Below, one piece after another: positions 9,454 through 19,045 of a stretch of DNA of 64,000 bases. This DNA is from Gluconobacter albidus (GTDB taxonomy: Bacteria > Pseudomonadota > Alphaproteobacteria > Acetobacterales > Acetobacteraceae): assembly GCF_002723915.1 (NCBI RefSeq), contig NZ_BEWL01000001.1, forward strand, positions 124,001-188,000. Reading direction: 5' to 3'. Under the pieces are notes generated by a model. The model did no database searches. It was not told the origin of the DNA and saw only the letters and a list, made by a program, of their open reading frames with translations. Within the stretch, counting starts at the first letter, position 1, and each line of letters opens with the position of its first letter. Made by a program: the position numbers and the translations under genes.

Positions 9454-11745
9454 TCAGTCTTCCAGAATCCTGTCGGGCCGCTCACGGGGGCGGTGTGCCT
9501 CCGGAAGGACCTTCTCCCGCGCGGCCGAGCCTCGGCCGGACAGGGACGGATTGTTCATGAAGTATTCGTGGGCGGAGAACGGATGTGCGCCTGGCGAAAC
9601 CCGATGCCAGTAGCCGTCCCTCGTGAGCGTCCAGCTCTGAAGGTTGTCCTTGATGTTCATCGTCATGATCTGACCAAGAATCTGCGCATGGACCGTCGGG
9701 TTCGTGATGGGCACCATGGCTTCTACCCTCCAGTCCATGTTCCGCACCATCCAGTCTGCCGAAGAAATGAAAACTTTTGCCTTGGCGGACGGCATCCGGT
9801 GGCCGTTTCCGAATGCGAAAACCCGCGCATGCTCCAGAAAACGCCCGACAATCGACTTGATTTCGATATTGTCCGAAAGCCCCGGCACACCCGGCCGCAG
9901 ACAGCAGATTCCGCGAATGATCCCGATGATCTTCACCCCGGCCTGTGAAGCTTCATAGAGCTTGTCGATCAGTTCGGCGTCCACCAGGCTGTTCATCTTC
10001 AGCCAGATCCGCCCCGGACGCCCTTCCTTGACGTGGTCGATCTCGTCCTGGATGAGCTGTTGCAGCGTGGAGCGGATGGTGATGGGCGAGAAGGCCAGCG
10101 CATCCATTTTCGCGGGGATGGCATAGCCCGTCATGTAGTTGAACAGACGCGCCGAATCCGAGGCCAGCTTCGGGTCACAGGTGAAGAACGACAGGTCCGT
10201 ATAGATCCGCGCCGTAATCGGATGGTAATTGCCCGTCCCGAAATGCGCATAGGACCGGAGCGAGCCGTTCTCGCGACGGACCACAAGGCTCAGCTTGGCA
10301 TGCGTTTTGAGATGCGCGAAGCCGAACACGACCTGCACGCCCGCCGCTTCAAGCGCGCGGGACAGGCGGATATTGGCTTCCTCGTCAAACCGCGCCCGCA
10401 GTTCGACCATGGCCGTGACTGATTTTCCAGCCTCTGCCGCTTCGATCAGCGCATGCACGATCGGGCTGTCACGGGACGTCCGATAAAGTGTCTGCTTGAT
10501 CGCCAACACGTTCGGGTCCAGCGCCGCCTGACGCAGGAACTGCACCACCACGTCGAAGCTCTCGAACGGATGATGGACCAGCATGTCCTTCGCCCGGATC
10601 GCTGCGAAACAGTCGCCGTCATAGTCCAGAACCCGTTCGGGAAAGCGTGGCGTATAAGGCGGGAATACCAGATCCGGCCGGTCATCCACGATCAGCTGCT
10701 TGAGGTCCGTCACGCCGACGAAACACGGCAGAACGACCACGTCCTCTTCGCCCACGCCAAGCTCTTCGCCCATCTCGCGACCCAGCGTGTCCGGCAGCTT
10801 GCGATCGAGTGCGAGGTGGATGCACACGCCGCGCCGACGCTGCTTCAGCGCTGTTTCATAAGACCGGACCAGATCCTCGGCCTCGTCTTCAAACTCCACA
10901 TCCGTATCGCGGATTACGCGCAGCACACCCGCCGCCCCGATCACAAGCCCCGGGAACAGACGCCCGGCAAACAGTGTGATGAGATCTTCAAGCAGTACGA
11001 AGCGGATCTGGTCGGGCGTCTCCTGCCCTTCCTTCAAACGGGCCGGGAGGCGCAGAAAACGCGGAACCTGCGCAGGAAGCAGGATCAGCCCATCCATCAC
11101 ATGTGCCGAAGAGGCCGCATCCTTCAGACGCAGATGCAGCGCCAGACCCATATTCGGAATGAAGGGCAGCGGATGGGACGGGTCGACCGCCATCGGCGTC
11201 AGCACCGGGAAGACCCGCTCGTCGAACAGCGTGGACAACTGCGCCAGATCCGTCTCATCCAGCGAGTCGGTTGGCAGGATGACGATCCCCGCGTCCTTCA
11301 GTTCCCCTTCCAGCACATGCCAGACGCGCTGCTGCTCTGCCAGGAGATGCCGCGCCTTCTGCCGCACCTGCGCAAGCTGCTGGATAGGCGTCAACCCGTC
11401 CGGGCTGCGCACGACCATGCCTTCACGCACCTGTCCCACAAGCCCGGCCACACGGACGGAATAGAACTCGTCCAGATTGCTGGAGCTGATCGACAGGAAC
11501 CGCACCCGCTCCAGAAGCGGATTGCGGACGTTCTCAGCTTCGTCAATGACGCGTTCGTTGAAATCCAGCCACGACAGTTCCCGGTTCAGGAAGCGTTCAG
11601 GCGATGTCGACATGTGCGCGTAATCTTCCGCCCGGACAGCGGGGGTCTGTCGGCGACGGCTGCGGTTCTGGGCCGGGGTCACTGCACTGCGAGGCTTGCG
11701 GGGGGAGCGGCGGCGCGGCACGGGCCGGGAATCTTCAGTCGTCAC
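9454..11745 (-). CDS. ppk: Polyphosphate kinase 1
   Basis: Makes long-chain polyphosphate from ATP, reversibly, as a membrane-associated tetramer. All PPK1 domains are present: the N domain from RFLNRELSWLDFN, the head domain, and two C domains with the TLYRTS loop, LKTHAKL (the autophosphorylated histidine region) and HFGTGNYHP. I chose the GTG at 11743-11745 because GGAAGG lies seven bases upstream, giving 763 residues. An internal ATG (11611-11613) would give the more usual length near 719. The extra N-terminal 44 residues are Arg/Pro-rich and probably disordered. It is the first gene of ppk-ppx-cdh. Confidence 0.93.
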   Translation of the reverse strand: MTTEDSRPVPRRRSPRKPRSAVTPAQNRSRRRQTPAVRAEDYAHMSTSPERFLNRELSWLDFNERVIDEAENVRNPLLERVRFLSISSSNLDEFYSVRVAGLVGQVREGMVVRSPDGLTPIQQLAQVRQKARHLLAEQQRVWHVLEGELKDAGIVILPTDSLDETDLAQLSTLFDERVFPVLTPMAVDPSHPLPFIPNMGLALHLRLKDAASSAHVMDGLILLPAQVPRFLRLPARLKEGQETPDQIRFVLLEDLITLFAGRLFPGLVIGAAGVLRVIRDTDVEFEDEAEDLVRSYETALKQRRRGVCIHLALDRKLPDTLGREMGEELGVGEEDVVVLPCFVGVTDLKQLIVDDRPDLVFPPYTPRFPERVLDYDGDCFAAIRAKDMLVHHPFESFDVVVQFLRQAALDPNVLAIKQTLYRTSRDSPIVHALIEAAEAGKSVTAMVELRARFDEEANIRLSRALEAAGVQVVFGFAHLKTHAKLSLVVRRENGSLRSYAHFGTGNYHPITARIYTDLSFFTCDPKLASDSARLFNYMTGYAIPAKMDALAFSPITIRSTLQQLIQDEIDHVKEGRPGRIWLKMNSLVDAELIDKLYEASQAGVKIIGIIRGICCLRPGVPGLSDNIEIKSIVGRFLEHARVFAFGNGHRMPSAKAKVFISSADWMVRNMDWRVEAMVPITNPTVHAQILGQIMTMNIKDNLQSWTLTRDGYWHRVSPGAHPFSAHEYFMNNPSLSGRGSAAREKVLPEAHRPRERPDRILED

Positions 11746-11791
11746 AATGGGGCCTTCCGGAACACACGGATTTACAAATCGCCTCAAGGGT

Positions 11792-11844
11792 CATGCCACG
11801 GGATAGGCATGTCAAACGGAGTTTTTGTGTCACGTTCGTGACAC
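11792..11844. repeat. Two inverted repeats between hdaA and ppk
   Basis: CATGCC (11792-11797) pairs with GGCATG (11806-11811). GTGTCACG (11827-11834) pairs perfectly with CGTGACAC (11837-11844) across a two-base centre. The second repeat touches the hdaA stop codon. On the minus strand it is not followed by a T-run, so it is a poor intrinsic terminator and may be an operator for ppk. A TTGACA hexamer lies between the repeats on the minus strand, but no matching -10 is obvious. Confidence 0.45.
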
Positions 11845-12558
11845 CTATTCCTCAGGCGTCAGCAGATCCGGCAGCATCTCGAGCGCCAGCGCCCTCGTAA
11901 TGGGCTGCTTGCGCACCAGCGCCGCCTCGTCCAGCCGCTCCACAGCCGAAACCAGCGCGTTTCCCGTCCGCGGGAGATGGCGCCACAGCCACTCCGTCAC
12001 CGAGTGCGACACGACAAGCTGCCGGTCCGCCAGCAGCGACAGCAGCAGCGTCGCCCGCAGATCGTCCTCGGGCTCACCCGTCGCAGTCGTAGCGGTCGCC
12101 CGCAGACGGCTGGCCAGATCGGGCAGCATGAAATGACTGCGAGACGGCGGCAGCCGCCCCGCCATCAGAACCCGGTCTCCCTGGGACAACGCATCATTGA
12201 GCAGGTGAAGCATGGTCGCCTCGTCTCCCGGCGAATCGGCATTGTCGATCGCAAGATTTCCCTGCACCCGGATCCGTCCTCCCGCAGAGGACCTAGAGAA
12301 CAGCCGGGCATCCAGTACCGTAGCGTCATGTTCATGCGCCCAGGCCGTCAGGAGATGCGTCTTTCCCGTTCCTGAAGGCCCCCAGAGCCACAAACGCCCA
12401 TCCGGCCACTGACTGCGCGCAAGCCATGCCCGTGCCGCCACATTCGAAGGACCATTGATGAAACGATCTGATGTCATCGCCGTCACCCGGCGTAGCGGAA
12501 ACGCCATCTGGGTGGCCGCGGGCCTTCCGGAAGCCCCGCCCACATCCCGTTTCGTCAT
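11845..12558 (-). CDS. hdaA: DnaA-related replication regulator HdaA
   Basis: Regulatory inactivator of DnaA: with the beta clamp it stimulates DnaA-ATP hydrolysis after initiation. The protein is an AAA+ domain only, with Walker A GPSGTGKT at about residues 60-67, a Walker B-like LAIDNAD, and no C-terminal DnaA DNA-binding domain, which separates it from DnaA itself. I chose the ATG at 12558 because an AAGGGGG sequence lies five bases upstream; an ATG six codons earlier also exists. An N-terminal MAFPLRR near 18-24 is in the right place for the hydrophobic beta-clamp contact. Divergent from purM, as often seen in alphaproteobacteria. Confidence 0.88.
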   Translation of the reverse strand: MTKRDVGGASGRPAATQMAFPLRRVTAMTSDRFINGPSNVAARAWLARSQWPDGRLWLWGPSGTGKTHLLTAWAHEHDATVLDARLFSRSSAGGRIRVQGNLAIDNADSPGDEATMLHLLNDALSQGDRVLMAGRLPPSRSHFMLPDLASRLRATATTATGEPEDDLRATLLLSLLADRQLVVSHSVTEWLWRHLPRTGNALVSAVERLDEAALVRKQPITRALALEMLPDLLTPEE

Positions 12559-12660
12559 CGCAGCCCCCTTTTTCATGCCGTATCGCCGTCAAACAGGCGT
12601 TCCGCCAGCGCGCAGGATGCTCTAGAACGGCGTCACGTCAACCAGCGGGAACCTTCGACC

Positions 12661-13758
12661 ATGACCGATCAGCCTGACATCGCCCCCGGATCGAGCCAGG
12701 GCACGAGCCACAGCACAACTGGCGGCGCAAGCTACGCACAGGCCGGCGTGGACATTGCCGCAGGCGATGCGCTGGTCGATGCAATCAAGCCAGCAGCCAA
12801 GGCTACGAACCGTCCCGGCACCATGGGCGGTCTCGGCGGTTTCGGCGCCCTGTTCGATCTGAAGGCCGCAGGCTTCACCGATCCCGTCCTCGTCAGCTGC
12901 ACCGATGGCGTCGGCACGAAGCTGATGGTCGCCATCGAGGCGGGCAAGCATGATGATGTGGGGATCGACCTCGTCGCCATGTGCGTCAACGACCTCGTCG
13001 TACAAGGCGCTACCCCGCTGTTCTTTCTGGACTATCTCGCCACCGGAAAGCTCTCTGTCGAGGCCGCTGCTACGGTCGTGAAGGGCATCGCCAAGGGCTG
13101 CGCCGAGTCCGGCTGCGCCCTGGTCGGCGGCGAAACGGCTGAAATGCCCGGCATGTACGCCCCCGGCCATTACGACCTCGCCGGCTTCAGCGTGGGTGCT
13201 GCCGAGCGCAACAGCCTGCTCCCCGCCAACATCGCCGAAGGGGATACGCTGATCGGCCTGCCCTCTTCCGGCGTTCACTCCAACGGCTTCTCGCTGGTCC
13301 GCGAAGTCGTGCGCCGTTCGGGCCTCGGCTGGAACGCCCCCGCCCCCTTCGCCGAAGGGCACACCCTCGCCGAAGCCCTGCTGACGCCCACGAAACTCTA
13401 CGTCCGCACGATTCTCGACCTGCACGCAAAGGGCCTGCTGAACGGCTGCGCCCACATCACTGGGGGCGGTCTACCCGGCAACCTTCCCCGCGTCCTGCCT
13501 GAAGGCCTTGGCGTCCGCATTGACGGCTCCGCATGGGTTGTTCCGTCCGTATTCCGCTGGCTGGCCAAAACCGGCAACGTGCCCGCTGATGAAATGCTTC
13601 GCGTCTTCAACTGCGGCATCGGTATGGTGCTCGTCACGTCCGAACCCGAAACGGTCATGGCCGAACTGGATGCACGCGGCGAAACCGGCTTCCTCATGGG
13701 TCAGATCGTCCGCTCCGACGACGCCTACACCCTGACTACGCCGGTCTCCTTCGCATGA
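12661..13758 (+). CDS. purM: Phosphoribosylformylglycinamidine cyclo-ligase (AIR synthetase)
   Basis: Fifth step of purine biosynthesis, ATP-dependent cyclisation of FGAM to AIR. The 365-residue protein has the PurM/ThiL fold signatures: the [12 protein letters not shown] motif, the glycine loop [16 protein letters not shown] near residues 82-87, [10 protein letters not shown], and [13 protein letters not shown]. Length and motifs are typical. Its last bases overlap purN by four (ATGA), so both transformations are made from one message. Confidence 0.96.
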   Translation: MTDQPDIAPGSSQGTSHSTTGGASYAQAGVDIAAGDALVDAIKPAAKATNRPGTMGGLGGFGALFDLKAAGFTDPVLVSCTDGVGTKLMVAIEAGKHDDVGIDLVAMCVNDLVVQGATPLFFLDYLATGKLSVEAAATVVKGIAKGCAESGCALVGGETAEMPGMYAPGHYDLAGFSVGAAERNSLLPANIAEGDTLIGLPSSGVHSNGFSLVREVVRRSGLGWNAPAPFAEGHTLAEALLTPTKLYVRTILDLHAKGLLNGCAHITGGGLPGNLPRVLPEGLGVRIDGSAWVVPSVFRWLAKTGNVPADEMLRVFNCGIGMVLVTSEPETVMAELDARGETGFLMGQIVRSDDAYTLTTPVSFA

Positions 13759-14399
13759 AGAAGCCGCACTCCCGCAACAAGTCCCGAGCTCCTGTCAAAA
13801 CCCCTGCCAAAAAGGCCGAAAAAGTCCCCGTCGCGGTCCTCATCAGCGGTCGTGGCAGCAACATGCGCGCCCTGATCGAGGCTTGCGCCCGGCCGGACTA
13901 CCCCGCCGAAATCGTGCTGGTTCTCAGCAACCGTCCCGATGCGCCCGGCCTTGAAGTCGCCGAAAAGGCGGGACTGAAAACCCTCGTCATCGATCACAAG
14001 CCTTTCGGCAAGGACCGCGAAGCCCACGAACGCGAAGTCGACGCAGCACTTCAAGCCTCCGGCGCCATGCTGGTCGTCCTCGCAGGCTATATGCGCGTCC
14101 TGACACCCTGGCTGGTCAATGCGTGGGAAGACAGGATGCTCAACATCCATCCGAGCCTCCTGCCCGCATTCCCTGGCCTGCACACCCATGAAGCCGCCAT
14201 CAAGGCTGGCGCAAAAGAACATGGCTGCACAGTCCATCTGGTAACATCCGGCGTGGACGAAGGCCCTATCCTCGGACAAGCCAGCGTGCCCGTCCTCGAA
14301 ACCGATACCCCCGAAACGCTCGCTGCCCGCGTTCTGGAACAGGAACACATTCTTTACCCGGACGTACTGGAAATGATCTGCGACGTTTTTGCGAAGTAA
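13755..14399 (+). CDS. purN: Phosphoribosylglycinamide formyltransferase
   Basis: Third step of purine biosynthesis, transfer of formyl from 10-formyl-THF to GAR. A basic tail of about 25 residues precedes the catalytic domain ([12 protein letters not shown]). Visible active-site motifs are [17 protein letters not shown] (with the Asn and His of the N-x-HPSLLP block) and the D in SGVDEGPIL. The start ATG overlaps the purM stop, and the gene ends at a bidirectional terminator. Confidence 0.95.
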   Translation: MKKPHSRNKSRAPVKTPAKKAEKVPVAVLISGRGSNMRALIEACARPDYPAEIVLVLSNRPDAPGLEVAEKAGLKTLVIDHKPFGKDREAHEREVDAALQASGAMLVVLAGYMRVLTPWLVNAWEDRMLNIHPSLLPAFPGLHTHEAAIKAGAKEHGCTVHLVTSGVDEGPILGQASVPVLETDTPETLAARVLEQEHILYPDVLEMICDVFAK

Positions 14400-14424
14400 A
14401 AGACGTTCAGCTTCCCGGGACAAA

Positions 14425-14454
14425 AAAAGGCGCGGACCGAAGTCCGCGCCTTTT
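14425..14454. terminator. Bidirectional terminator, purN / ndk
   Basis: A perfect stem, AAAAGGCGCGGAC against GTCCGCGCCTTTT with a four-base loop, lies between convergent purN and ndk. A-runs and T-runs flank it, so it can serve both strands. Confidence 0.9.
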
Positions 14455-14483
14455 CATAAAACAGAATGAGCCTGCCGTGAAAA

Positions 14484-14906
14484 TTACGGCAGGATTTCCG
14501 TCTCGGCGAAGAAGAAGGAGATCTCGTTCTTCGCGTTCTCGAGGCTGTCGGAGCCGTGCACGGAGTTAGCTTCGATGCTCTCGGCGAACAGCTTGCGAAC
14601 GGTGCCTTCAGCAGCGTCGGCCGGGTTGGTGGCGCCCATGACTTCGCGGTTCTTGGCGACAGCGCCTTCACCCTGAAGAACCTGCACGACAACCGGCTCG
14701 GCAATCATGGAGGACACGAGGCTGCCGTAGAACGGACGCTCCTTGTGGACCGCATAGAAAGCACCAGCCTGCTTCTCGGTCAGGTGGATGCGCTTCTGGG
14801 CAACGATACGCAGGCCAGCGTCTTCGAACACGGCATTGATCTTGCCGGTCAGGTTACGCTTGGTGGCGTCGGGCTTGATGATGGAAAGCGTGCGCTCAAG
14901 AGCCAT
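14484..14906 (-). CDS. ndk: Nucleoside diphosphate kinase
   Basis: Balances NTP pools by transferring phosphate through a histidine intermediate. The 140 residues match the family length. They show the N-terminal [11 protein letters not shown], the Kpn-loop region ([17 protein letters not shown]) and the active-site H117 in NSVHGSDS. It has its own promoter region shared divergently with the ABC-F gene and a shared terminator with purN. Confidence 0.97.
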   Translation of the reverse strand: MALERTLSIIKPDATKRNLTGKINAVFEDAGLRIVAQKRIHLTEKQAGAFYAVHKERPFYGSLVSSMIAEPVVVQVLQGEGAVAKNREVMGATNPADAAEGTVRKLFAESIEANSVHGSDSLENAKNEISFFFAETEILP

Positions 14907-15049
14907 CTTTCTTCTCCTGTTAGGACCGGTCCTCGCTGGACCAGCGGGTCAATACCGCCGTTCCACTAGAGCAAATTCATCGTTCCTGATAGGTCTGTCG
15001 CAGTATTTTAACCGACCTGTTTCTTTTCTTCCGACTGATCGAGGCGCCC

Positions 15050-16957
15050 GTGAGCCTGCTCACCATCACCGACCTGACCCTCCGCATCGCGGGCCGCTCC
15101 CTGCTGGACAATGCGTCCCTCAGTGTGGACCCGGGGCGCAAGATCGGCCTGATCGGCAGGAACGGCGCCGGAAAATCCACCCTTCTGGCGGCGATCGCCG
15201 GTGATTTCGCGCCCGATGGCGGCACCATCACCCTCGCTGCCCGCGCCACGATGGGCCGCGTCAAACAGGAAACACCCTCCGGCAGCACGTCCATTCTCGA
15301 TACGGTCCTCGAAGGCGACCTTGAACGCACACGCCTGCTCTCGGAAGCCGAAACCGCGACTGATCCGGTTCGCATCGCGGACGTCCACGAGCGCCTCATC
15401 GCCATCAATGCCTACACTGCGCCCGCCCGCGCCGGTGCCATCCTGTCCGGCCTTGGCTTCGATCAGGACGCGCAGAATCGGGCAGTTTCGGATTTTTCGG
15501 GCGGCTGGCGGATGCGCGTTTCGCTGGCTACGGCGCTCTTCCTGAACCCCGACCTCCTGCTGCTCGACGAACCGACCAACCATCTCGATATTGAAGCCAC
15601 GCTCTGGCTGGAATCTTGGCTCGCGAAGTTCTCCGGTGCGGCGGTCATCGTCAGCCATGACCGCTCCCTGCTCGATAACACCGTGGATGCCATCGCCCAT
15701 CTCGATCATCAGAAAATCAGCGTCACCCCGGGCGGCTACGACAATTTCGTCCGCATTCGCACGGAACAGGCGCTTCAGCAGAACCGCGCGGCCGAACGCA
15801 TCGCCGCCCAGCGCGCGCATATGCAATCCTTCCTGGACCGTTTCCGCGCCAAGGCCACCAAAGCCAAACAGGCACAAGCCCGTCTGAAGGCCCTCGAGCG
15901 TCTGCCGCAGATCGACAGCGTCGTGGAAGACACACCCACCCGCTTTTCTTTCCCTGAACCGCAGCCTTTGCCGCCGCCAATGCTGAGCCTGAACAATGTC
16001 AGCCTCGGATATGACGGGCGCGTCGTGCTCAAGGGGTTAAACCAGCGTCTGGACATGGAAGACCGAATTGCCCTGCTCGGCCAGAACGGCCGCGGCAAAT
16101 CCACCTTCGCCAAACTTCTGGCTGGTCGGCTGGAGCCCATGTCGGGCACCTACAATCATTCGCCCAAACTGAAAATCGGCTATTTCGCCCAGCACCAGAG
16201 CGACGAACTTGTCCTGACCGACACGCCTATCGAACATATGAGCCGTGCCATGCCGGACGCGCTTCCTCCCGCCGTCCGCGCGCAACTTGCCCGGTTCGGC
16301 CTTGATGAAAACCGTGCAGAAACAAAGGTCGGAGAACTTTCGGGCGGCGAAAAGGCCCGTCTGCTGCTCGCCCTTTCCACCCGCGAGGCCCCGCATCTGC
16401 TGATCCTCGATGAGCCGACCAACCATCTCGATCTCGACGCCCGCGACGCCCTGATCCGCGCGCTCTCTGCTTTCGAAGGCGCTGTCGTCCTTATCAGCCA
16501 TGACAGCCATCTCGTGGAATCCGTCGCCGACCGTTTCTGGCTGGTCGAAGATGGTACGATCTCTCCTTTTGACGGCGACATGGCCGAATACCGTGCCTGG
16601 CTTCTCGAACGCGCCCGCAAGGCCCGCGCCGAGATGGCCGAACGCAGTAAAACCACCACAGCCTCTGCGGATGGCAACACACCCTCTGCCCAGAAACGCA
16701 TCGACCGCAAGGAACAGACCCGCGCCCTCGCCCCACTGCGGCGGAAAATCCGCGATGCCGAAGCGAAAATGACCCAGCTCTCCGGCGAAAAGAAAAAGAT
16801 CGAGGCCCGACTGGCTGATCCAGCTCTCTACCAGTCCGGCGACGCTGCGGAACTGACGTCCCTGAATGTCCATCTGGCCGCGCTCAACGCCACACTCGAA
16901 ACCGTTGAGGAAAGCTGGCTTGAAGCGCAGGCCGAACTGGAAGACGCAACCGCCTGA
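15050..16957 (+). CDS. ABC-F family ATPase
   Basis: Soluble twin-ATPase without membrane domains, the class of Uup, EttA and related translation or ribosome factors. Two ABC cassettes are complete: Walker A GRNGAGKST (36-44) and GQNGRGKST (second half), signature loops FSGGW and LSGGEK, and Walker B-LDEPTNHLD twice. A linker rich in Lys/Ala lies between them, and a C-terminal coiled-coil arm of about 70 residues resembles Uup. Start is GTG with GAGG five bases upstream. The specific paralogue cannot be assigned from sequence alone. It stands alone, 106 bases before the AI-2E permease. Confidence 0.9.
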   Translation: MSLLTITDLTLRIAGRSLLDNASLSVDPGRKIGLIGRNGAGKSTLLAAIAGDFAPDGGTITLAARATMGRVKQETPSGSTSILDTVLEGDLERTRLLSEAETATDPVRIADVHERLIAINAYTAPARAGAILSGLGFDQDAQNRAVSDFSGGWRMRVSLATALFLNPDLLLLDEPTNHLDIEATLWLESWLAKFSGAAVIVSHDRSLLDNTVDAIAHLDHQKISVTPGGYDNFVRIRTEQALQQNRAAERIAAQRAHMQSFLDRFRAKATKAKQAQARLKALERLPQIDSVVEDTPTRFSFPEPQPLPPPMLSLNNVSLGYDGRVVLKGLNQRLDMEDRIALLGQNGRGKSTFAKLLAGRLEPMSGTYNHSPKLKIGYFAQHQSDELVLTDTPIEHMSRAMPDALPPAVRAQLARFGLDENRAETKVGELSGGEKARLLLALSTREAPHLLILDEPTNHLDLDARDALIRALSAFEGAVVLISHDSHLVESVADRFWLVEDGTISPFDGDMAEYRAWLLERARKARAEMAERSKTTTASADGNTPSAQKRIDRKEQTRALAPLRRKIRDAEAKMTQLSGEKKKIEARLADPALYQSGDAAELTSLNVHLAALNATLETVEESWLEAQAELEDATA

Positions 16958-17063
16958 GCGTTTACGGGTCTCCCACACAGTACATGATCGGAAGGAGCCA
17001 TTGACCCTCCTTCCCTCTCCCCATAAGCCAGTTGCCAACGACTGACCCCAGGACTGACACCCC

Positions 17064-18209
17064 ATGCGCATCTCTTTTTCCGATCCGGCAGAACGCAGCG
17101 AAACGGAACCCCGCGCGCGGGAGCTGTCCAAAATTGCCGGGCTGATGCGGATCACACTGGCTCTGACCCTGATGCTGCTCGCCATCTGGCTGATCGGCGA
17201 CGTTCTGGCTGTGATTTTTGCCTCCGCTCTCGTAGCCGTAGTTCTACACGGGCTGGCTCGCATGCTCCGGCGGCACGTTCCCATCATTCCATATCAGGGC
17301 GCGGTCGCTCTCGTGACCGTCGTAATCCTCATTGCGATGATCGGCCTTGGCTGGAGCAGCGGTCCTTCCATCAGTGACCAGTTCATTCGCCTCAAACAGG
17401 CGCTGATTACCCAGTCTGGTGAACTGCGCGCCCATCTTTCCGGCTCCACGATCGGACAGATGGTTCTTGATCACCTGCCAGCATCCCTCGGCGGAAACGC
17501 CCCCGGAACGGGAGGCCTCGGCTCCCTGGGATCAGGACTTGCGGGCTCGGTCACAGGTCTTCTCAGCAGTGTCTTCGGCATCATCGGAACGCTGCTGGTT
17601 ATTTTGATCGCTGGCCTGTATTTCGCCCTCAGCCCGGCTGTCTATATCGACGGGATGATCCGCCTCGTCCCAACGCAGCACCGTCCTGCCGCGCGCGAAC
17701 TGATGCTGACCGCCGGGGCCACCCTCTGGGCCTGGACTGCCGGACAGGCGCTGGACATGCTTGTAGTCGGCATGCTCTCGGGCATTGGCCTGTCACTGAT
17801 CGGCGTGCCCCTCGCACTGGCGCTCGGCGTCGTGGCGGGTCTTTGCAATTTCATACCCTATATCGGCGCCATTCTTGGCGCTGTGCCCGCCATCCTGCTG
17901 GGCCTGTCGCTCGGCACGCATGAGGGCCTGTTCGTCGCCATTTTGTATTGTGTGATCCAGTTTTTCGAGGGCAACGTCCTTGCCCCGCTGATCCAGCGCC
18001 GCGCCGTGCATATGCCGCCTGCAATGGCCATCCTTTCGCAGACGGTTTTCGGCTCCATCCTTGGTGCTCCCGGCCTGATCCTTGCCTCCCCCATCACCGC
18101 GGCCCTTCTGGCGATGGGCGACAAGGCCACGGCCCCGCTGGAGGACGAAAACCAGACCCGTCGTGACGTCGGCGAAGTCACGGAAGAAGAAGAAAAACAG
18201 CAGAAGTAA
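17064..18209 (+). CDS. AI-2E family transporter (PerM/UPF0118)
   Basis: Inner-membrane protein of 381 residues with about seven or eight helices: a hydrophobic pair at roughly 40-90, a soluble stretch (110-160), then a dense membrane half ending with the conserved PAMAILSQTVFGSILGAPGL region. Family members include TqsA (autoinducer export) and sodium-proton antiporters, so the substrate is open. The tail is acidic (EEEEKQQK). In alphaproteobacteria perM is often near hdaA and purM; here it lies 3-4 kb away in the same neighbourhood. Confidence 0.85.
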   Translation: MRISFSDPAERSETEPRARELSKIAGLMRITLALTLMLLAIWLIGDVLAVIFASALVAVVLHGLARMLRRHVPIIPYQGAVALVTVVILIAMIGLGWSSGPSISDQFIRLKQALITQSGELRAHLSGSTIGQMVLDHLPASLGGNAPGTGGLGSLGSGLAGSVTGLLSSVFGIIGTLLVILIAGLYFALSPAVYIDGMIRLVPTQHRPAARELMLTAGATLWAWTAGQALDMLVVGMLSGIGLSLIGVPLALALGVVAGLCNFIPYIGAILGAVPAILLGLSLGTHEGLFVAILYCVIQFFEGNVLAPLIQRRAVHMPPAMAILSQTVFGSILGAPGLILASPITAALLAMGDKATAPLEDENQTRRDVGEVTEEEEKQQK

Positions 18210-18219
18210 ATTTCCGCTT

Positions 18220-18262
18220 GCTCCTGACGTAACGTCATCATCCTTGATGTGACGTCAGGAGC
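18220..18262. promoter_or_regulatory. Twin palindrome operator of the merR gene
   Basis: Outer 11-base arms GCTCCTGACGT (18220-18230) and ACGTCAGGAGC (18252-18262) enclose a perfect 13-base palindrome, TGACGTAACGTCA (18225-18237). An imperfect second copy, TGATGTGACGTCA, lies at 18245-18257, its centre 20 bases (two helical turns) away. The right arm includes the GGAG ribosome-binding site, so occupancy would directly cover initiation of the regulator. Autoregulation is inferred. Confidence 0.6.
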
Positions 18263-18268
18263 ATGATG

Positions 18269-19045
18269 ATGAACGTACGAACCCTGACAATTGGTGAACT
18301 TGCGGCGGCGACTGGCGTCACCCCCCGCGCTTTGCGGCACTTCGAGGCAGCCGGACTGCTTCGCCCGCAGCGCGCGGAAAATGGTCGCCGCGCCTATGAA
18401 GCAACCGATATCGGGACCCTGACGCACATCCTGCTCCTGAAACGGGCCGGTTACACGCTGAGGGAAATTGCGTCCCTTTCTCGTGGACCTCTCGATGCAG
18501 AGAGACTGCTACAGGCACAGCTCCGCGTTCTCGAAGCCCGGCGTACCGAACTCGACGCCGTTATCGGCCAGATGAAGGCCGCCTGCGCTACGATTTCAGG
18601 AGAGACTGTCCTGGATCTGAAGTCTTTCTGCGCCCTCATCAGCAAAGGACAGGATCATATGACACCCACCTCCATGAAAGACGTGTTGAACCAGTATTTC
18701 ACGTCTGATGAACAGCAGCGCTGGCAGAGCATGGCCAACAGCCATTTCCCGCTGGAAAATCGTACGGAATACGCTGAACAGTGGGAGACGCTCATCGGTC
18801 AATGCGAAGACGCCCTGAGCCGGAATGTCTCTCCAGCCAGCGACGAAGCGGCGGCCCTGCTGGCAAACTGGAAGATTCTCCAGAAACCACTTCAGGATGC
18901 GACAGGCCCGGAACTCTGGGGCAAGGCAAACCGGATGTATCTGGAGCGGAGCAACTGGGAAACGTCCGAGCGAAAGCTGCCTTTCAGCCCGGACGTTCAG
19001 GCATTCATTATTGCGGCCGCGCGCCATCAGGCTGTAACGCCATAA
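18269..19045 (+). CDS. MerR-family regulator with TipAS-like effector domain
   Basis: An N-terminal MerR winged helix (TIGELAAATGVTPRALRHFEAAGLLRP region) is followed by a dimerising helix. An alpha-helical C-terminal domain of about 130 residues resembles TipAS, the antibiotic-recognition domain of TipA-type regulators. Three ATG codons are in tandem; I chose the third (18269), which places GGAG seven bases upstream. The gene follows the AI-2E permease and sits directly behind a twin palindrome. Its last 38 bases overlap the convergent 140-residue gene. Ligand unknown. Confidence 0.85.
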   Translation: MNVRTLTIGELAAATGVTPRALRHFEAAGLLRPQRAENGRRAYEATDIGTLTHILLLKRAGYTLREIASLSRGPLDAERLLQAQLRVLEARRTELDAVIGQMKAACATISGETVLDLKSFCALISKGQDHMTPTSMKDVLNQYFTSDEQQRWQSMANSHFPLENRTEYAEQWETLIGQCEDALSRNVSPASDEAAALLANWKILQKPLQDATGPELWGKANRMYLERSNWETSERKLPFSPDVQAFIIAAARHQAVTP

